This document shows, piece after piece, positions 12,058-21,837 of a stretch of 64,000 nt of DNA. The stretch covers positions 1 to 64,000 of the forward strand of contig MEFV01000013.1 of the NCBI GenBank assembly GCA_001725255.1, read 5' to 3'. The notes under the pieces were generated by a model. That model was not told the origin of the DNA and made no database searches. It worked only from the letters and a program-made list of their open reading frames with translations. How positions within the stretch are numbered: position 1 is the first letter of the stretch; each line of letters starts with the position of its first letter. The translations under genes were made by a program, and so were the position numbers. The stretch is from Comamonas sp. SCN 67-35. GTDB taxonomy: Bacteria; Pseudomonadota; Gammaproteobacteria; Burkholderiales; Burkholderiaceae_C.

Positions 12058-12452
12058 GGCATCTTGTGCAGGCGTATGACCAGGCACCCTTGCTCGTTGC
12101 TCACGTCTACCGCGCCGTAGCGCCCGGGCGGCAGGGCGATGTGCCGCTCGAACCGTCCCTGCGGCAACTCCAGCCGGTGGATGGCGGCCGTGCGCAGCGC
12201 GCGCGGCAGCGTGCGCCGGCCCGAGACGACGAGCGCGGCCCCTTCGATGGCGGCATCCACGTCGTGCGCCTCCACGCCGGGCAGCGCGACGTAGATCAGC
12301 ACCTCGTGCGCGGTTTCGAGCACATCGACGGGCGGCTCCCAGGTGCTGGCGCGCCGGGGCTGAAAGAGCTGGCGGTGCAGGCGCTCCGCGCGGTCGAGCG
12401 CGGCCAGCGCATCCGACCACATCCAGTCGGGCAGATCATCACGGCGTTTCAT
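12054..12452 (-). CDS. Hsp20/alpha-crystallin small heat-shock protein
   Basis: A 132-residue holdase-type chaperone. The alpha-crystallin domain runs from about residue 38 (WEPPVDVLETAHEVLIYVAL) to the end, with the conserved LPGVEAHDVDAAIEGAALVV and ELPQGRFERHIALPPG stretches. The usual C-terminal IXI tail is not evident, which would limit oligomer size. It overlaps the lon start by 4 bp, so the chaperone and protease are translationally coupled in an operon suited to protein-damage stress. Confidence 0.88.
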
Positions 12453-12517
12453 GGATTCGTTTCCTCGCCTTTCGTGGCTGATTTTGCGCCGATGAGGCGC
12501 CGCCCGCGCGCCGTGTT

Positions 12518-13018
12518 TCAGGCGCCCAGCCTGTCCTTGTAGCCCTGGCGCGCCTTCATGTAGGTCTCGAACGGAAATTTGATCGGCACGCCTTCGAGCG
12601 CGGCAGCCAGCATCTGCAGGTGCCCCTCGAAGCCGGCGCAGGCCTTGGCCGCGTCTTCCCCGGCGGGCACGCCCACGGTCAATGTCAGCTGCGTGCCGTC
12701 CGCCACGGGCGCCAGTTCCCAGCGCAGCGGGCGCTGCGGCTCGCTGCCGCTGCTCCAGGAGTATTCGAGCAGCCTGCCTGCCTCGAACGCCGTCACGTGG
12801 CTGTCGATCACGATGCCGCTGTCAACGAAATCGATGCGCACGTGGCCGCCCGGGCGCTGCTCTATGGTGCCGCTGCTGAGCCACTGCGCCATCGAGGCCG
12901 GTTCGGTGAGCATGCCCCAGACCTTGGCGGCCGGGTGCTCGAAAGTGCGCGTGAGGCGCCCCTGATGGCCGTCGCCGTGTGTCGTGATCGTGCCCAGTTG
13001 CAATGCGTCGTCGCTCAT
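12518..13018 (-). CDS. SRPBCC/AHSA1-family protein
   Basis: A 166-residue START-like domain protein. The pattern RTFEHPAAKVWGMLTEPASMAQWL followed by GGHVRIDF, and LLEYSWSSG then RWELAPVADGTQLTLTV, is typical of AHSA1 (activator-of-Hsp90 homology) bacterial proteins that bind hydrophobic ligands. Biochemical function is unknown. A GGAAG site precedes the ATG. It is divergent from the mdtA-like gene, and the 266-bp gap between them contains no other recognisable gene. Confidence 0.85.
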   Translation of the reverse strand: MSDDALQLGTITTHGDGHQGRLTRTFEHPAAKVWGMLTEPASMAQWLSSGTIEQRPGGHVRIDFVDSGIVIDSHVTAFEAGRLLEYSWSSGSEPQRPLRWELAPVADGTQLTLTVGVPAGEDAAKACAGFEGHLQMLAAALEGVPIKFPFETYMKARQGYKDRLGA

Positions 13019-13284
13019 GGCGGTGCTTCCTTTTCTTGATGGCGGGTGAATGGTACGGCCCATCCTAGCGCCGCCGCAATGCCCGTAGAAATGACAGGTG
13101 TGCGCGAACCTCTTATCGATCGGCGGCTTGCCTGCCTCTGAGCTTGCGCACGAAAGCGTACACAGGCCCGGAGATGGGTGGGCGAGCGCCGTCCAGGGCG
13201 CTTTACATTTCTTCAAGGAGGCCATACCGCCGGCTTGCGCGAGTTGGCTACGATGCGGGCGCACGAGAGCACACCCCTTCCAAC

Positions 13285-14646
13285 ATGGCTGAATCCGAAT
13301 CACACCCCACGTCCGCCGCGCCCACGACGCGCCCGCACCGCAAGGGCCTTGCCTTCGTGCTGACCCTGGTGGTGATCACGCTGCTCGCGGGTGGCGCGTG
13401 GTGGCTGGCGCAGCGCGGCAAGGCACCCGCGGCCGGGGCCGGTGGCTTCGGTCCGGGGCGCGGCGGAGGCGGGGCCGGCGTGACGGTGGGCGCCGCTGTG
13501 GCCGAGCAGGGCACGCTGCCCGTGGTGGTCGATGCGCTGGGCACGGTGACCCCGCCCATCACTTCCACGCTGGTGCCGCAGGTCTCGGGCGTGCTGACCG
13601 AGGTGCTGTTCACCGAGGGCCAGATGGTCAGGAAGGGCGACGTGCTCGCGCGCATCGACGTGCGCCCCTACGAGCAGCAGCTCGCGCAGGCGCGCGGGCA
13701 GAAGGCGCGCGACGAGGCGCAGCTCGTGGCCGCGCGGCTCACGCTCTCGCGCTACCAGACCTTGCTGGCGCAGGATTCGATCGCGCGCCAGGACGTGGAC
13801 ACGCAGGCGGCGCTGGTCAAGCAGCTCGAAGGCGCGGTGCAGGCGGACGCCGCCAGCGTGGGCTCGGCCGAGCTCAATGTGGGCTTTGCGACCCTGCGCG
13901 CGCCGATCAGCGGACGCATCGGCCTGCGCGCTGTCGATCCGGGCAATCTGGTGACGAGCGGCAGCGCGGGTGGGATCGCCACGATCACGCAGGTCATGCC
14001 GATCGATGTGGTGTTTTCCGTGCCGCAGGAACGCGTGGGCGCGGTGACCGCAGCGCAGAAGGCGGGCCAACTGCCGGTGGCGGCACTCGACCGTGCGCGC
14101 GCGCAGCCGCTGGCGCAGGGCCAGTTCCTGACGCTGGACAACGTGGTGAACGCCGCCACCGGCACGGTGCGTGCCAAGGCGCGCTTTGCCAACACGGACG
14201 GCGCGCTGTTTCCGGGGCAGTTCGTGAATGCGCGGCTGCAGCTGGGCCAGGCCGAAGGCGTGCTGGTGCCCGTCACGGCGGTGCGGACCGGACCGCAAGG
14301 CGACTACGTCTACGTGATCGACACCGAAGACACGGCGCATACCCGCGTCGTGACGCGCGGCCTGGCCAACGCCGAGCAGGTGCTGCTCACGCAGGGCCTG
14401 AAGGCGGGAGAGCGCGTGGTGAGTGAAGGCGGCGACCGCGTGAAGGATGGCGGCAAGGTGCGCCTGGCCGATGGACAAAAACAGGCTCAAACGCAGAGTG
14501 GGCAAGCGCAAGCAGTTACGGAAAACAAAGTACCCGACTTGAGTCGCCTGCCCCCGGAATTGCGCGAGAAGGTGCAAAAGATGACGCCCGAGGAGCGGCG
14601 CGCCTTCTTCGCCCAGCGCCGCAGCGAGCGCGGAGCCGCGCAGTGA
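13285..14646 (+). CDS. mdtA: RND efflux periplasmic adaptor (MdtA/MuxA-like)
   Basis: A 453-residue membrane-fusion protein. It has an N-terminal membrane anchor (GLAFVLTLVVITLLAGGAWW), a glycine-rich linker, then the lipoyl/barrel-sandwich region (VSGVLTEVLFTEGQMVRKGD), an alpha-helical hairpin (about 120-190) and the beta-barrel segment (FATLRAPISGRIGLRAVDPG). The long C-terminal tail with RLPPELREKVQKMTPEERRA is unusual but seen in MuxA-like proteins. It is first of the set adaptor, two RND pumps and outer-membrane factor, the MdtABC-TolC or MuxABC-OpmB layout. The start is the ATG of MAESESHPT. Confidence 0.9.
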   Translation: MAESESHPTSAAPTTRPHRKGLAFVLTLVVITLLAGGAWWLAQRGKAPAAGAGGFGPGRGGGGAGVTVGAAVAEQGTLPVVVDALGTVTPPITSTLVPQVSGVLTEVLFTEGQMVRKGDVLARIDVRPYEQQLAQARGQKARDEAQLVAARLTLSRYQTLLAQDSIARQDVDTQAALVKQLEGAVQADAASVGSAELNVGFATLRAPISGRIGLRAVDPGNLVTSGSAGGIATITQVMPIDVVFSVPQERVGAVTAAQKAGQLPVAALDRARAQPLAQGQFLTLDNVVNAATGTVRAKARFANTDGALFPGQFVNARLQLGQAEGVLVPVTAVRTGPQGDYVYVIDTEDTAHTRVVTRGLANAEQVLLTQGLKAGERVVSEGGDRVKDGGKVRLADGQKQAQTQSGQAQAVTENKVPDLSRLPPELREKVQKMTPEERRAFFAQRRSERGAAQ

Positions 14647-14706
14647 GTGCCAGGGCAACGCTGAACAAGCCTCTCGCGCGCATCGCATCCCTGCCTGGGG
14701 CGGTCT

Positions 14707-14767
14707 GCGGCGTTGCAAATGCTCGCCATAGCTACGGCTATGTCTGCGCTTTGCGCCTTGCATCCCT
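14707..14767. repeat. Imperfect palindrome between mdtA and mdtB
   Basis: CATAGC and GCTATG form the hairpin tip (14727-14742). Flanking GCAAATGC and GCGCTTTGC segments extend the stem imperfectly to about 60 bp. It occupies the middle of the 187-bp gap between the adaptor and the first pump gene, where such operons usually have little or no gap. It could be an intergenic repeat or a processing/attenuation structure. Confidence 0.5.
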
Positions 14768-14833
14768 TCCCCATGCAGGGCGCGCTGCATCGCGAGGACT
14801 TATTCAGCGTCGCCCCGAGGCGAAGGGGCGGGC

Positions 14834-17800
14834 ATGAACGTCTCGCGCCTCTTCATCCAGCGCCCGGTCGCGACGGCGCTGTTCATGCTGGCCATCGTGC
14901 TCGCGGGCCTGGTGGGCCTGCGCTTCCTGCCGCTGGCGGCGCTGCCGCAGGTGGACTACCCGACGATCCAGGTGCAGACGCTCTATCCGGGCGCCAGCCC
15001 CGACGTGATGAGCCGCACCGTGACGGCGCCGCTGGAGCGCCAGTTCGGCCAGATGGCGGGCCTGTCGCGCATGAGCAGCGTGAGCAGCGCGGGCGTCTCC
15101 ATGGTCACGCTGCAGTTCGATCTTGAGCTGAACATGGACGCGGCCGAGCAGCAGGTGCAGGCGGCGATGAACGCGGCGAGTTCGCTGCTGCCGGCGGACC
15201 TGCCGACGCCGCCGATCTATGCCAAGGTGAACCCGGCCGATGCGCCCATCCTGCAGCTCGCAGTGACGAGCGACAGCCTGCCGCTCACCGACGTGCAGAA
15301 CATGGTGAACACGCGCCTGGCGCTGAAGATCAGCCAGATCAACGGCGTGGGGCTGGTCACGCTCGCGGGCGGGCAGCGCCCCGCCGTGCGCGTGCAGGGC
15401 AACGTGCAGGCGCTGGCGGCCATGGGGCTGGGGCTGGAGGCCATCAGCAGCGCCATCACCGCGGGCAACGCCAGCGGCGCCAAGGGCAGTTTTGACGGCC
15501 CCACGCGCCAGTACAGCATCAACGCCAACGACCAGCTGCTTTCGGCGCGCGACTACCGCGAGCTGATCGTCGCCTACGTGAACGGCCAGCCGGTGCGCCT
15601 CAAGGACGTGGCGCAGGTGATCGACGGTTCGGAGAACGACCGCCTGGGCGCCTGGACCGGCATCAAGAGCGATCTCCAGCGTTCGCAAACACCGCTGAAC
15701 CCCGCGATCATCGTCAACGTGCAGCGCCAGCCCGGCGCCAACGTCATCGCCACGGTGGACGCGATCAAGCGCCAGCTGCCGCTGCTCGAACAGGGCCTGC
15801 CGCAGAGCGTGCACCTGACGGTGCTGTCGGACCGCACGCTGGGCATCCGCGCCTCGGTCGCGCACGTGGAGATGGAGCTCATCCTCGCCGTGGTCATGGT
15901 GGTGCTGGTGATCTTCGCCTTCCTGCACAGCCTGCGCGCCACCTTGATCGCCAGCATCGCGGTGCCGATCTCGCTCATGGGCACGGTGGGGGCGATGTAC
16001 CTGCTGGGCTATTCGCTCAACAACCTCTCGCTGATGGCGCTGACCATCGCCACCGGCTTTGTCGTCGACGATGCCATCGTGATGATCGAGAACATCGCGC
16101 GCCACCGCGAGATGGGCAAGCCGCCCATGCAGGCGGCGCTGGCCGGAGCGGGGGAGATCGGCTTCACCATCATCTCGCTCACGGTCTCGCTGATCGCGGT
16201 GCTGATTCCGCTCTTGTTTATGCAGGAGGTGATCGGGCGGCTGTTCCGCGAGTTCGCGGTGACGCTGGCGATCACCATTTTGTTTTCGGCGCTGGTTTCG
16301 CTTACGCTCGTGCCGATGATGTCCGCGCGTGTCTTGAAGCCCCTGGACGAGGCGCAGGGCGGCATCGCGCGCACGCTGCAGGGCGTGATCGACACCCTGA
16401 TCCGCTGGTACGACGCGGGCCTGACCTGGGTGCTGCGCCACCAGGTGTTCACGCTCTGGGTGGCGCTAGCCACCTTCGCGGTGACGGCGCTGCTCTACGT
16501 CCTGATCCCCAAGGACCTGTTTCCCACGCAGAGCACGGGGCAGCTGCAGGGCCGGGTGGAGGCGGCCAGCGACGTGTCGTTCGCGCGCATGTCGCTGCTG
16601 CAGGGCGAGGTCGCGCGCCTCGTGCTGGCCGATCCTGCCGTGGTCTCGCTCAGCTCGGTCGTTGGCGTGGATGCGAGCAACAACGCGGCGCTGTCTTCGG
16701 GGCGGCTGGTCATCAACCTCGCGCCGCGCACGCTGTTCGGCGAATCGCAGGACGCCGTCATGCAGCGCCTGCGCCAGCAGGTGGCGCGCGAAGTGGCGGG
16801 CGCCGATCTGTTCCTGCAGCCCACGCAGGACCTGACCATCGATTCGGACACCGGGCCCACGCAATACCGCTTCGACCTCGAAGGCGTGGACACGAAGCTC
16901 GTCGACGAGTGGGCGCAAAGGCTCGTCGGCACGATCGCCCGCCTGCCCGAGGTGCGCCACGCCACCACCAGCGCCGGGCAGACTGCGCCCTCGGCCATGG
17001 TGCGCGTGGACCGCGACACCGCCGCGCGCCTGGGCGTGGCCACGAGCACGCTGGACAACACGCTCTACAACGCCTTCGGCCAGCGCATCGTCTCCACCAT
17101 CTTCAGCGAAACCAACCAGTACCGCGTGATTCTGGAAGCCGCGCGCCAGGACGCCGCGAGCCTGCAGACGCTGCGCGATCTGCCCATCAAGACCAGTGGC
17201 GGGGGCACGACGCCGCTGTCTTCCTTCGCGCAGGTGGAGCAGGAACCCGCCGCGCTCACCGTGCAGCGCGTGGGCCAGTACCCGGCGGCCACCGTGGGAT
17301 TCGACACCGCCCCCGGCGTGAGCCTGGGCGCGGCCGTGGAGGCCGTGCGCACCGCCGCCGCCGAGGCCGCCTTGCCCGCCAGCCTCACGCTGCGCTTCAC
17401 CGGCGCCGCGGGCGCGTACCAGAAGTCGCTCGCCAACCAGCTCTGGCTCATCCTCGCGGCCGTGGTCTGCGTCTACATCGTGCTCGGTGTGCTGTACGAG
17501 AGCTACGTGCACCCGCTCACCATCCTCTCGACGCTGCCCTCGGCCGGGGTGGGCGCGCTGCTGGCGCTGGAATTCACCGGCCACGCGCTCGATGTGGTGA
17601 GCATCATCGGCCTGGTGCTCTTGATCGGCATCGTCAAGAAGAACGCGATCATGATGATCGACTTCGCCATCGAGGCCGAACGCGGCGAGGGCAAGAGCGC
17701 GATCGAGGCGATCCACCAGGCGGCGCTGCTGCGCTTTCGGCCAATTCTGATGACCACGTTCGCGGCGCTGGCGGCGGCGGTGCCGCTGATGCTGAGCTGG

Positions 17801-17953
17801 GGCGATGGGGCGGAGCTGCGGCGACCGCTCGGGATTTCGATCTTCGGCGGGCTGGTGCTGAGCCAGTTGCTCACGCTGTTCACCACACCGGTGATTTATG
17901 TGTGGTTTGACCGGTTGGGGAGTGGTGCGAAGCGGCGGGAGGCGCTGCAATGA
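14834..17953 (+). CDS. mdtB: RND efflux pump subunit (MdtB/MuxB-like)
   Basis: A 1039-residue inner-membrane proton-driven exporter of the HAE1 family. It begins MNVSRLFIQRPVATALFMLA (TM1), then the large periplasmic porter loop, TM2-6 including the conserved GFVVDDAIVMIENI with the TM4 aspartates needed for proton relay, the second periplasmic loop and TM8-12 with GIVKKNAIMMIDFA. Length is normal. It would form a heterotrimer with the mdtC product, as MdtBC does. A 680-bp gene-free palindromic region separates it from mdtC, which is not usual. Confidence 0.93.
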   Translation: MNVSRLFIQRPVATALFMLAIVLAGLVGLRFLPLAALPQVDYPTIQVQTLYPGASPDVMSRTVTAPLERQFGQMAGLSRMSSVSSAGVSMVTLQFDLELNMDAAEQQVQAAMNAASSLLPADLPTPPIYAKVNPADAPILQLAVTSDSLPLTDVQNMVNTRLALKISQINGVGLVTLAGGQRPAVRVQGNVQALAAMGLGLEAISSAITAGNASGAKGSFDGPTRQYSINANDQLLSARDYRELIVAYVNGQPVRLKDVAQVIDGSENDRLGAWTGIKSDLQRSQTPLNPAIIVNVQRQPGANVIATVDAIKRQLPLLEQGLPQSVHLTVLSDRTLGIRASVAHVEMELILAVVMVVLVIFAFLHSLRATLIASIAVPISLMGTVGAMYLLGYSLNNLSLMALTIATGFVVDDAIVMIENIARHREMGKPPMQAALAGAGEIGFTIISLTVSLIAVLIPLLFMQEVIGRLFREFAVTLAITILFSALVSLTLVPMMSARVLKPLDEAQGGIARTLQGVIDTLIRWYDAGLTWVLRHQVFTLWVALATFAVTALLYVLIPKDLFPTQSTGQLQGRVEAASDVSFARMSLLQGEVARLVLADPAVVSLSSVVGVDASNNAALSSGRLVINLAPRTLFGESQDAVMQRLRQQVAREVAGADLFLQPTQDLTIDSDTGPTQYRFDLEGVDTKLVDEWAQRLVGTIARLPEVRHATTSAGQTAPSAMVRVDRDTAARLGVATSTLDNTLYNAFGQRIVSTIFSETNQYRVILEAARQDAASLQTLRDLPIKTSGGGTTPLSSFAQVEQEPAALTVQRVGQYPAATVGFDTAPGVSLGAAVEAVRTAAAEAALPASLTLRFTGAAGAYQKSLANQLWLILAAVVCVYIVLGVLYESYVHPLTILSTLPSAGVGALLALEFTGHALDVVSIIGLVLLIGIVKKNAIMMIDFAIEAERGEGKSAIEAIHQAALLRFRPILMTTFAALAAAVPLMLSWGDGAELRRPLGISIFGGLVLSQLLTLFTTPVIYVWFDRLGSGAKRREALQ

Positions 17954-18633
17954 ACGGCCAGTGCCTCTTCTTGGATCCTTCGCCCCTTTGTGGGGGGCTT
18001 GGAGCTTTTGCGTTGCCCTGCGTTTCGCACGCGGCGGGAGCCGGGATATGCGCCCGGCGGCGCACTCACTTTCTTTTGCTTCGCCAAAAGAAAGTAAGCC
18101 AAGAAAAGGCGACCCCACGGTCTGCGACCCTTCGCTGGCGCTCAGGGCTCAGACAGCCGCGGCAAGTCAGTTCACGAAGCATGCGCGCTGCGACGCGCAT
18201 GCGCCCGCCGCAAACACCCCGCCACAGGCGCAGCCCAAGGGGCTTGGGGGCCGGACACGGGCTCCCGCATCCGATCCCGTACCCGCTCCCGGTTCCAAAT
18301 CCCTTCTGGCCGTGCCGAGAAGCGCAGTGCGCGGGGCGGGCGTGCGCCGCAGGACGCACGCCTTCGTGAACTGACTTGCCGCGTCTGTCCGAACGGAGTG
18401 CCCGCAGGGCACGCAGTGAGTTACGCGGCACGTCCCGCGCGCGAGCATCGCAGGTTGCCCGTAGCGCAGCGAAGGGACACGGACAGCAGGGTCGCCTTTC
18501 TTTTGGGTACTTTTCTTTGGCGAAGCAAAGAAAAGAACCTCGCCCGCCGGGGCGAGACCCGGCTCCGGTGCATCCGCACTGACGTCATCGCCAAAGCCCA
18601 CTGCGGTGTCCAAGGGCACACGAGAGACGCCAC
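17954..18633. repeat. Gene-free region with a nested palindromic element (about 470 bp)
   Basis: No gene is recognisable here. Outer arms at about 18068-18113 and 18490-18537 are near inverse copies (CTTTCTTTTGCTTCGCCAAAAG with its complement, then AAAGGCGACC). Inner arms at 18158-18179 and 18362-18383 are a perfect 22-bp inverted repeat (starting CGCGGCAAGTCAG, ending CACGAAG). Segments between the arms also correspond (CCCTTCGCTG.CGCT; CAGAC). The whole looks like one large inverted repeat about 470 bp long. Similar CTTCGCCAAAAGAAAGTAAGC strings are, to my knowledge, common between genes in Comamonadaceae. Confidence 0.75.
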
Positions 18634-21600
18634 ATGAACCTCTCGCACCCCTTCGTCCAGCGCCCCGTCGCCACCGTCCTGCTCACCATCGGCCTGGCGC
18701 TCGCCGGCATCGCCGCCTTTCTCACGCTGCCGGTCTCGCGCCTGCCCGCCGTGGACTTCCCGGTGATCTTCGTGAGCGCCAACATGCCGGGCGCGAGCCC
18801 CGCCGACATGGCGCGCACCGTGGCCACGCCGCTGGAGCGCACGCTGGGCACGATCGCGGGCGTCAACGAGATGACGAGCTCCAGCAGCACGGGCTCGACC
18901 CGCGTGGTGCTGCAGTTCGACCTCGATCGCAACATCGACAGCGCCGCGCGCGATGTGCAGGCCGCGATCAACGCCGCGCGCATCGACCTGCCGGCCAACC
19001 TGCGCACCAACCCGACCTACCGCAAGGCCAACCCGGCGGCGCAGCCGTTCATGATCCTTGCGCTCACGTCCAGGACGCGCACGCCGGGGCAGATCTTCGA
19101 CGCGGTCAACAACATCATGAGCCAGCGCCTGCTTCAGGTGCCGGGCGTGGGCGACGTGACGCTGGGCGGGGGCTCGCAGCCCGCGGTGCGCGTGGAGCTC
19201 AACCCCTTCGCGCTGCACGAGCTGGGCATCAGCAGCGACGATGTGCGCGCCGCGCTGCAGGCAAGCAACGCCAACCGGCCCAAGGGCGTGATCGAGCTCG
19301 GCGGCGCCGAACAGGGGCGGGCACTGCAGGTGCTCACGCCCGCGCCGGGCCTGCGCGCGGCGGACTACCGCGACCTCATCGTCGGCCTGCGCGGCGGCGC
19401 CGAGGTGCGCCTGTCGCAGGTGGCCCAGGTGATCGACAGCGTACAGGACACACGCACGCGCGGCTCGTTCAACGGGCAGCCGGCCATCGTCGTCAACATC
19501 ACGCAGCAGCCCGACGCCAACCTGATCGCCACGGCCGACGCCATCGATGCGCTGCTACCGCAGCTGCGCGCGCAGCTGCCGCAGGACGTCGAGCTGCACG
19601 TGGCGATCGACCGCACCGGCCCGGTGCGCGGCTCGGTGCACGAGGTGGAGATCACGCTCGCGATCGCCGTGCTGCTCGTGGTGCTGGTGGTGGGGCTCTT
19701 TTTGCGCAACCTGCGCGCCGCGCTGATCCCGGCGGTGGCCACGGGGGTTTCGCTGCTGGGCACCTTCGCGTTCATGGCGCTGCTGGGCTATTCGCTCAAC
19801 AATCTCACGCTGATGGCGCTCACGGTGGCCACGGGTTTCGTGGTGGACGACGCCATCGTCGTGATCGAGAACATCACGCGCCATCTGGAGCAGGGCGTGG
19901 CGCGGCGCACGGCGGTGCTCGAGGGCGCGCGCGAGGTTGGCTTCACGGTGCTCACCATCAGCGTCTCGCTCGTGGCGGTGTTTCTGCCGCTGCTGCTGCA
20001 AAGCGGTGCCGTCGGCGCGATGTTCCGTGAATTCGCCATGACGCTTTGCATCGCGGTGCTGATCTCGCTCGTCATCTCGCTCACCACCACACCCATGCTG
20101 TGCGTCAAGCTGCTGCCGGTGCACGCCGACCGCGCTGCACCCATGCGCCGCAGCGGCGCGGGTCGCCTGCGCGCCTTGCTGGCCGCAGGCCAGCGCGCTC
20201 TGGTGCGTGCCTACGAGCATGCGCTTGATTGGTCGCTGGCCTTTCCGTGGTTCGTGATGCTGGTGCTGGCGGTGGTGATCGGCCTGAGCGCCTATCTGTT
20301 CGTGCACATCGACAAGGGCTTTTTCCCCGAGCAGGATAACGGCCAGTTCTTCGCCGGCCTGCGCGCCGACCAGAGCATTTCCACCGGCGCATTCGGCGAC
20401 AAGCTGCAGCAGGCGGCGGACATCATTGGCGCCGATTCTTCCGTGGGCACGGTGGTGGCGTTTGCCGGAGGCGCGCGCGCGGGCGGGGGCTTTCTCTTCG
20501 CCGCGCTCAAGCCCGCGAGCGAGCGGCCGCAGGGCGAGAAGACGCGCGCCGTCATCAACCGCCTGCGCCCGCAGCTGTCGAAGATCACGGGGCTGAGCGT
20601 GTTCCTCAACCCGGCGCAGGAGTTGCGCATGGGCGGCAGGAGCAGCAACGCCACCTACCAGTACACGCTCAAGGCCGACACGCAGGCCGACCTCAAGACC
20701 TGGACGCGCAGGCTCTCGGCGCAGCTCAAGCTCGATGCGCGCCTCACGGACGTCGACGACGACGAGAGCGACAACGGCGTCGAGGCCTTCATCGAGATCG
20801 ATCGGGCCAAGGCCGCGAGCCTGGGCGTGGCACCATCGGCCATCAACGCCGCGCTGTACAACGCCTTCGGCCAGCGCCAGGTGACCACGATGTACAGCGA
20901 CCTGAACCAGTACACCGTGGTGATGGAGTGGGCGCCGCGCCATGCGCAGTCGCCCGTGGTGCTGCACGACGTGATGGTGGCCGCGGGCGGCGCGGCCGCC
21001 GGTGTCTCGGCCAACCCGGCGCTCAGGAGCGGCTCCACCGGCACGCCGATTTCCACCGCGCCCCGCACCATGGTGCCGCTCTCGGAATTCGCGCGGTTTT
21101 CCGAACGCGCCGTGCCCGCCAGCGTCTGGCACGACGGTGGCGAGCTGTCGAGCACTCTCTCGTTCAACCTGGGCGATGGCGTCTCGGTGGAGCAGGGCAG
21201 GGACGCCGTGCTGCAGGCCGTGGATGCCATCGGCATGCCCAATAACGTGCGCGGCGCCTTCAGCGGTGCGCTGGCGCAGGCGGCGCAGACGCAGTCGCAG
21301 CAGGGGTTGCTCATCGTCGCGGCCATTGTCGTGATCTACATCGTGCTGGGCATGCTCTACGAGAGCCTGATCCATCCCGTCACCGTGCTCACCACGCTGC
21401 CCAGCGCGGGCTTTGGCGCGCTGCTGGCGCTGATGCTGCTGAAGATGGAGTTCTCCATCATGGCGCTGGTCGGCATGTTCCTGCTGATCGGCATCGTCAA
21501 GAAAAATGCCATTCTCATCATCGACTTCGCGCTTGACGCCGAGCGTGCGCGCGGCCTCACGGCGGTGCAGGCGGTGCGCGAGGCCTGCCTGCTGCGCTTT

Positions 21601-21837
21601 CGCCCCATCCTCATGACCACGCTGGCCGCGGGCCTGGGCGCGCTGCCGCTGGCCATCGGCTTCGGGCAGGGCGCCGAGCTGCGCCAGCCGCTGGGCGTGA
21701 CCATCGTCGGCGGCCTGATCGCGAGCCAGCTGCTCACGCTGCTCACCACGCCGGCGGTCTACGTGCTGCTGGACAAATTGCGCCGCCGCAAACCAGCGGC
21801 GGGGAGCCAACCGCTGCCCGCCATGGAGGGAGCATGA
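18634..21837 (+). CDS. mdtC: RND efflux pump subunit (MdtC/MuxC-like)
   Basis: A 1067-residue RND transporter starting MNLSHPFVQRPVATVLLTIG, paralogous to the preceding pump. The TM4 motif GFVVDDAIVVIENI and GIVKKNAILIIDFALDAERA are intact. The insertion around residues 500-530 and the segment with AAAGVSANPALRSGSTGTPI make it slightly longer than MdtB. It is expected to pair with MdtB in a heteromeric trimer. The stop overlaps the outer-membrane factor start by 4 bp. No strong ribosome binding site precedes the ATG. Confidence 0.93.
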   Translation: MNLSHPFVQRPVATVLLTIGLALAGIAAFLTLPVSRLPAVDFPVIFVSANMPGASPADMARTVATPLERTLGTIAGVNEMTSSSSTGSTRVVLQFDLDRNIDSAARDVQAAINAARIDLPANLRTNPTYRKANPAAQPFMILALTSRTRTPGQIFDAVNNIMSQRLLQVPGVGDVTLGGGSQPAVRVELNPFALHELGISSDDVRAALQASNANRPKGVIELGGAEQGRALQVLTPAPGLRAADYRDLIVGLRGGAEVRLSQVAQVIDSVQDTRTRGSFNGQPAIVVNITQQPDANLIATADAIDALLPQLRAQLPQDVELHVAIDRTGPVRGSVHEVEITLAIAVLLVVLVVGLFLRNLRAALIPAVATGVSLLGTFAFMALLGYSLNNLTLMALTVATGFVVDDAIVVIENITRHLEQGVARRTAVLEGAREVGFTVLTISVSLVAVFLPLLLQSGAVGAMFREFAMTLCIAVLISLVISLTTTPMLCVKLLPVHADRAAPMRRSGAGRLRALLAAGQRALVRAYEHALDWSLAFPWFVMLVLAVVIGLSAYLFVHIDKGFFPEQDNGQFFAGLRADQSISTGAFGDKLQQAADIIGADSSVGTVVAFAGGARAGGGFLFAALKPASERPQGEKTRAVINRLRPQLSKITGLSVFLNPAQELRMGGRSSNATYQYTLKADTQADLKTWTRRLSAQLKLDARLTDVDDDESDNGVEAFIEIDRAKAASLGVAPSAINAALYNAFGQRQVTTMYSDLNQYTVVMEWAPRHAQSPVVLHDVMVAAGGAAAGVSANPALRSGSTGTPISTAPRTMVPLSEFARFSERAVPASVWHDGGELSSTLSFNLGDGVSVEQGRDAVLQAVDAIGMPNNVRGAFSGALAQAAQTQSQQGLLIVAAIVVIYIVLGMLYESLIHPVTVLTTLPSAGFGALLALMLLKMEFSIMALVGMFLLIGIVKKNAILIIDFALDAERARGLTAVQAVREACLLRFRPILMTTLAAGLGALPLAIGFGQGAELRQPLGVTIVGGLIASQLLTLLTTPAVYVLLDKLRRRKPAAGSQPLPAMEGA

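Noticed and set aside
14647..14833. Small frames between mdtA and mdtB
   Set aside because: They read through the palindrome, lack start signals and do not resemble any protein. The region is better seen as a repeat.
18068..18537. CRISPR array or tandem repeat between mdtB and mdtC
   Set aside because: The repeats are inverted, not direct, and unevenly spaced. No spacer pattern exists.
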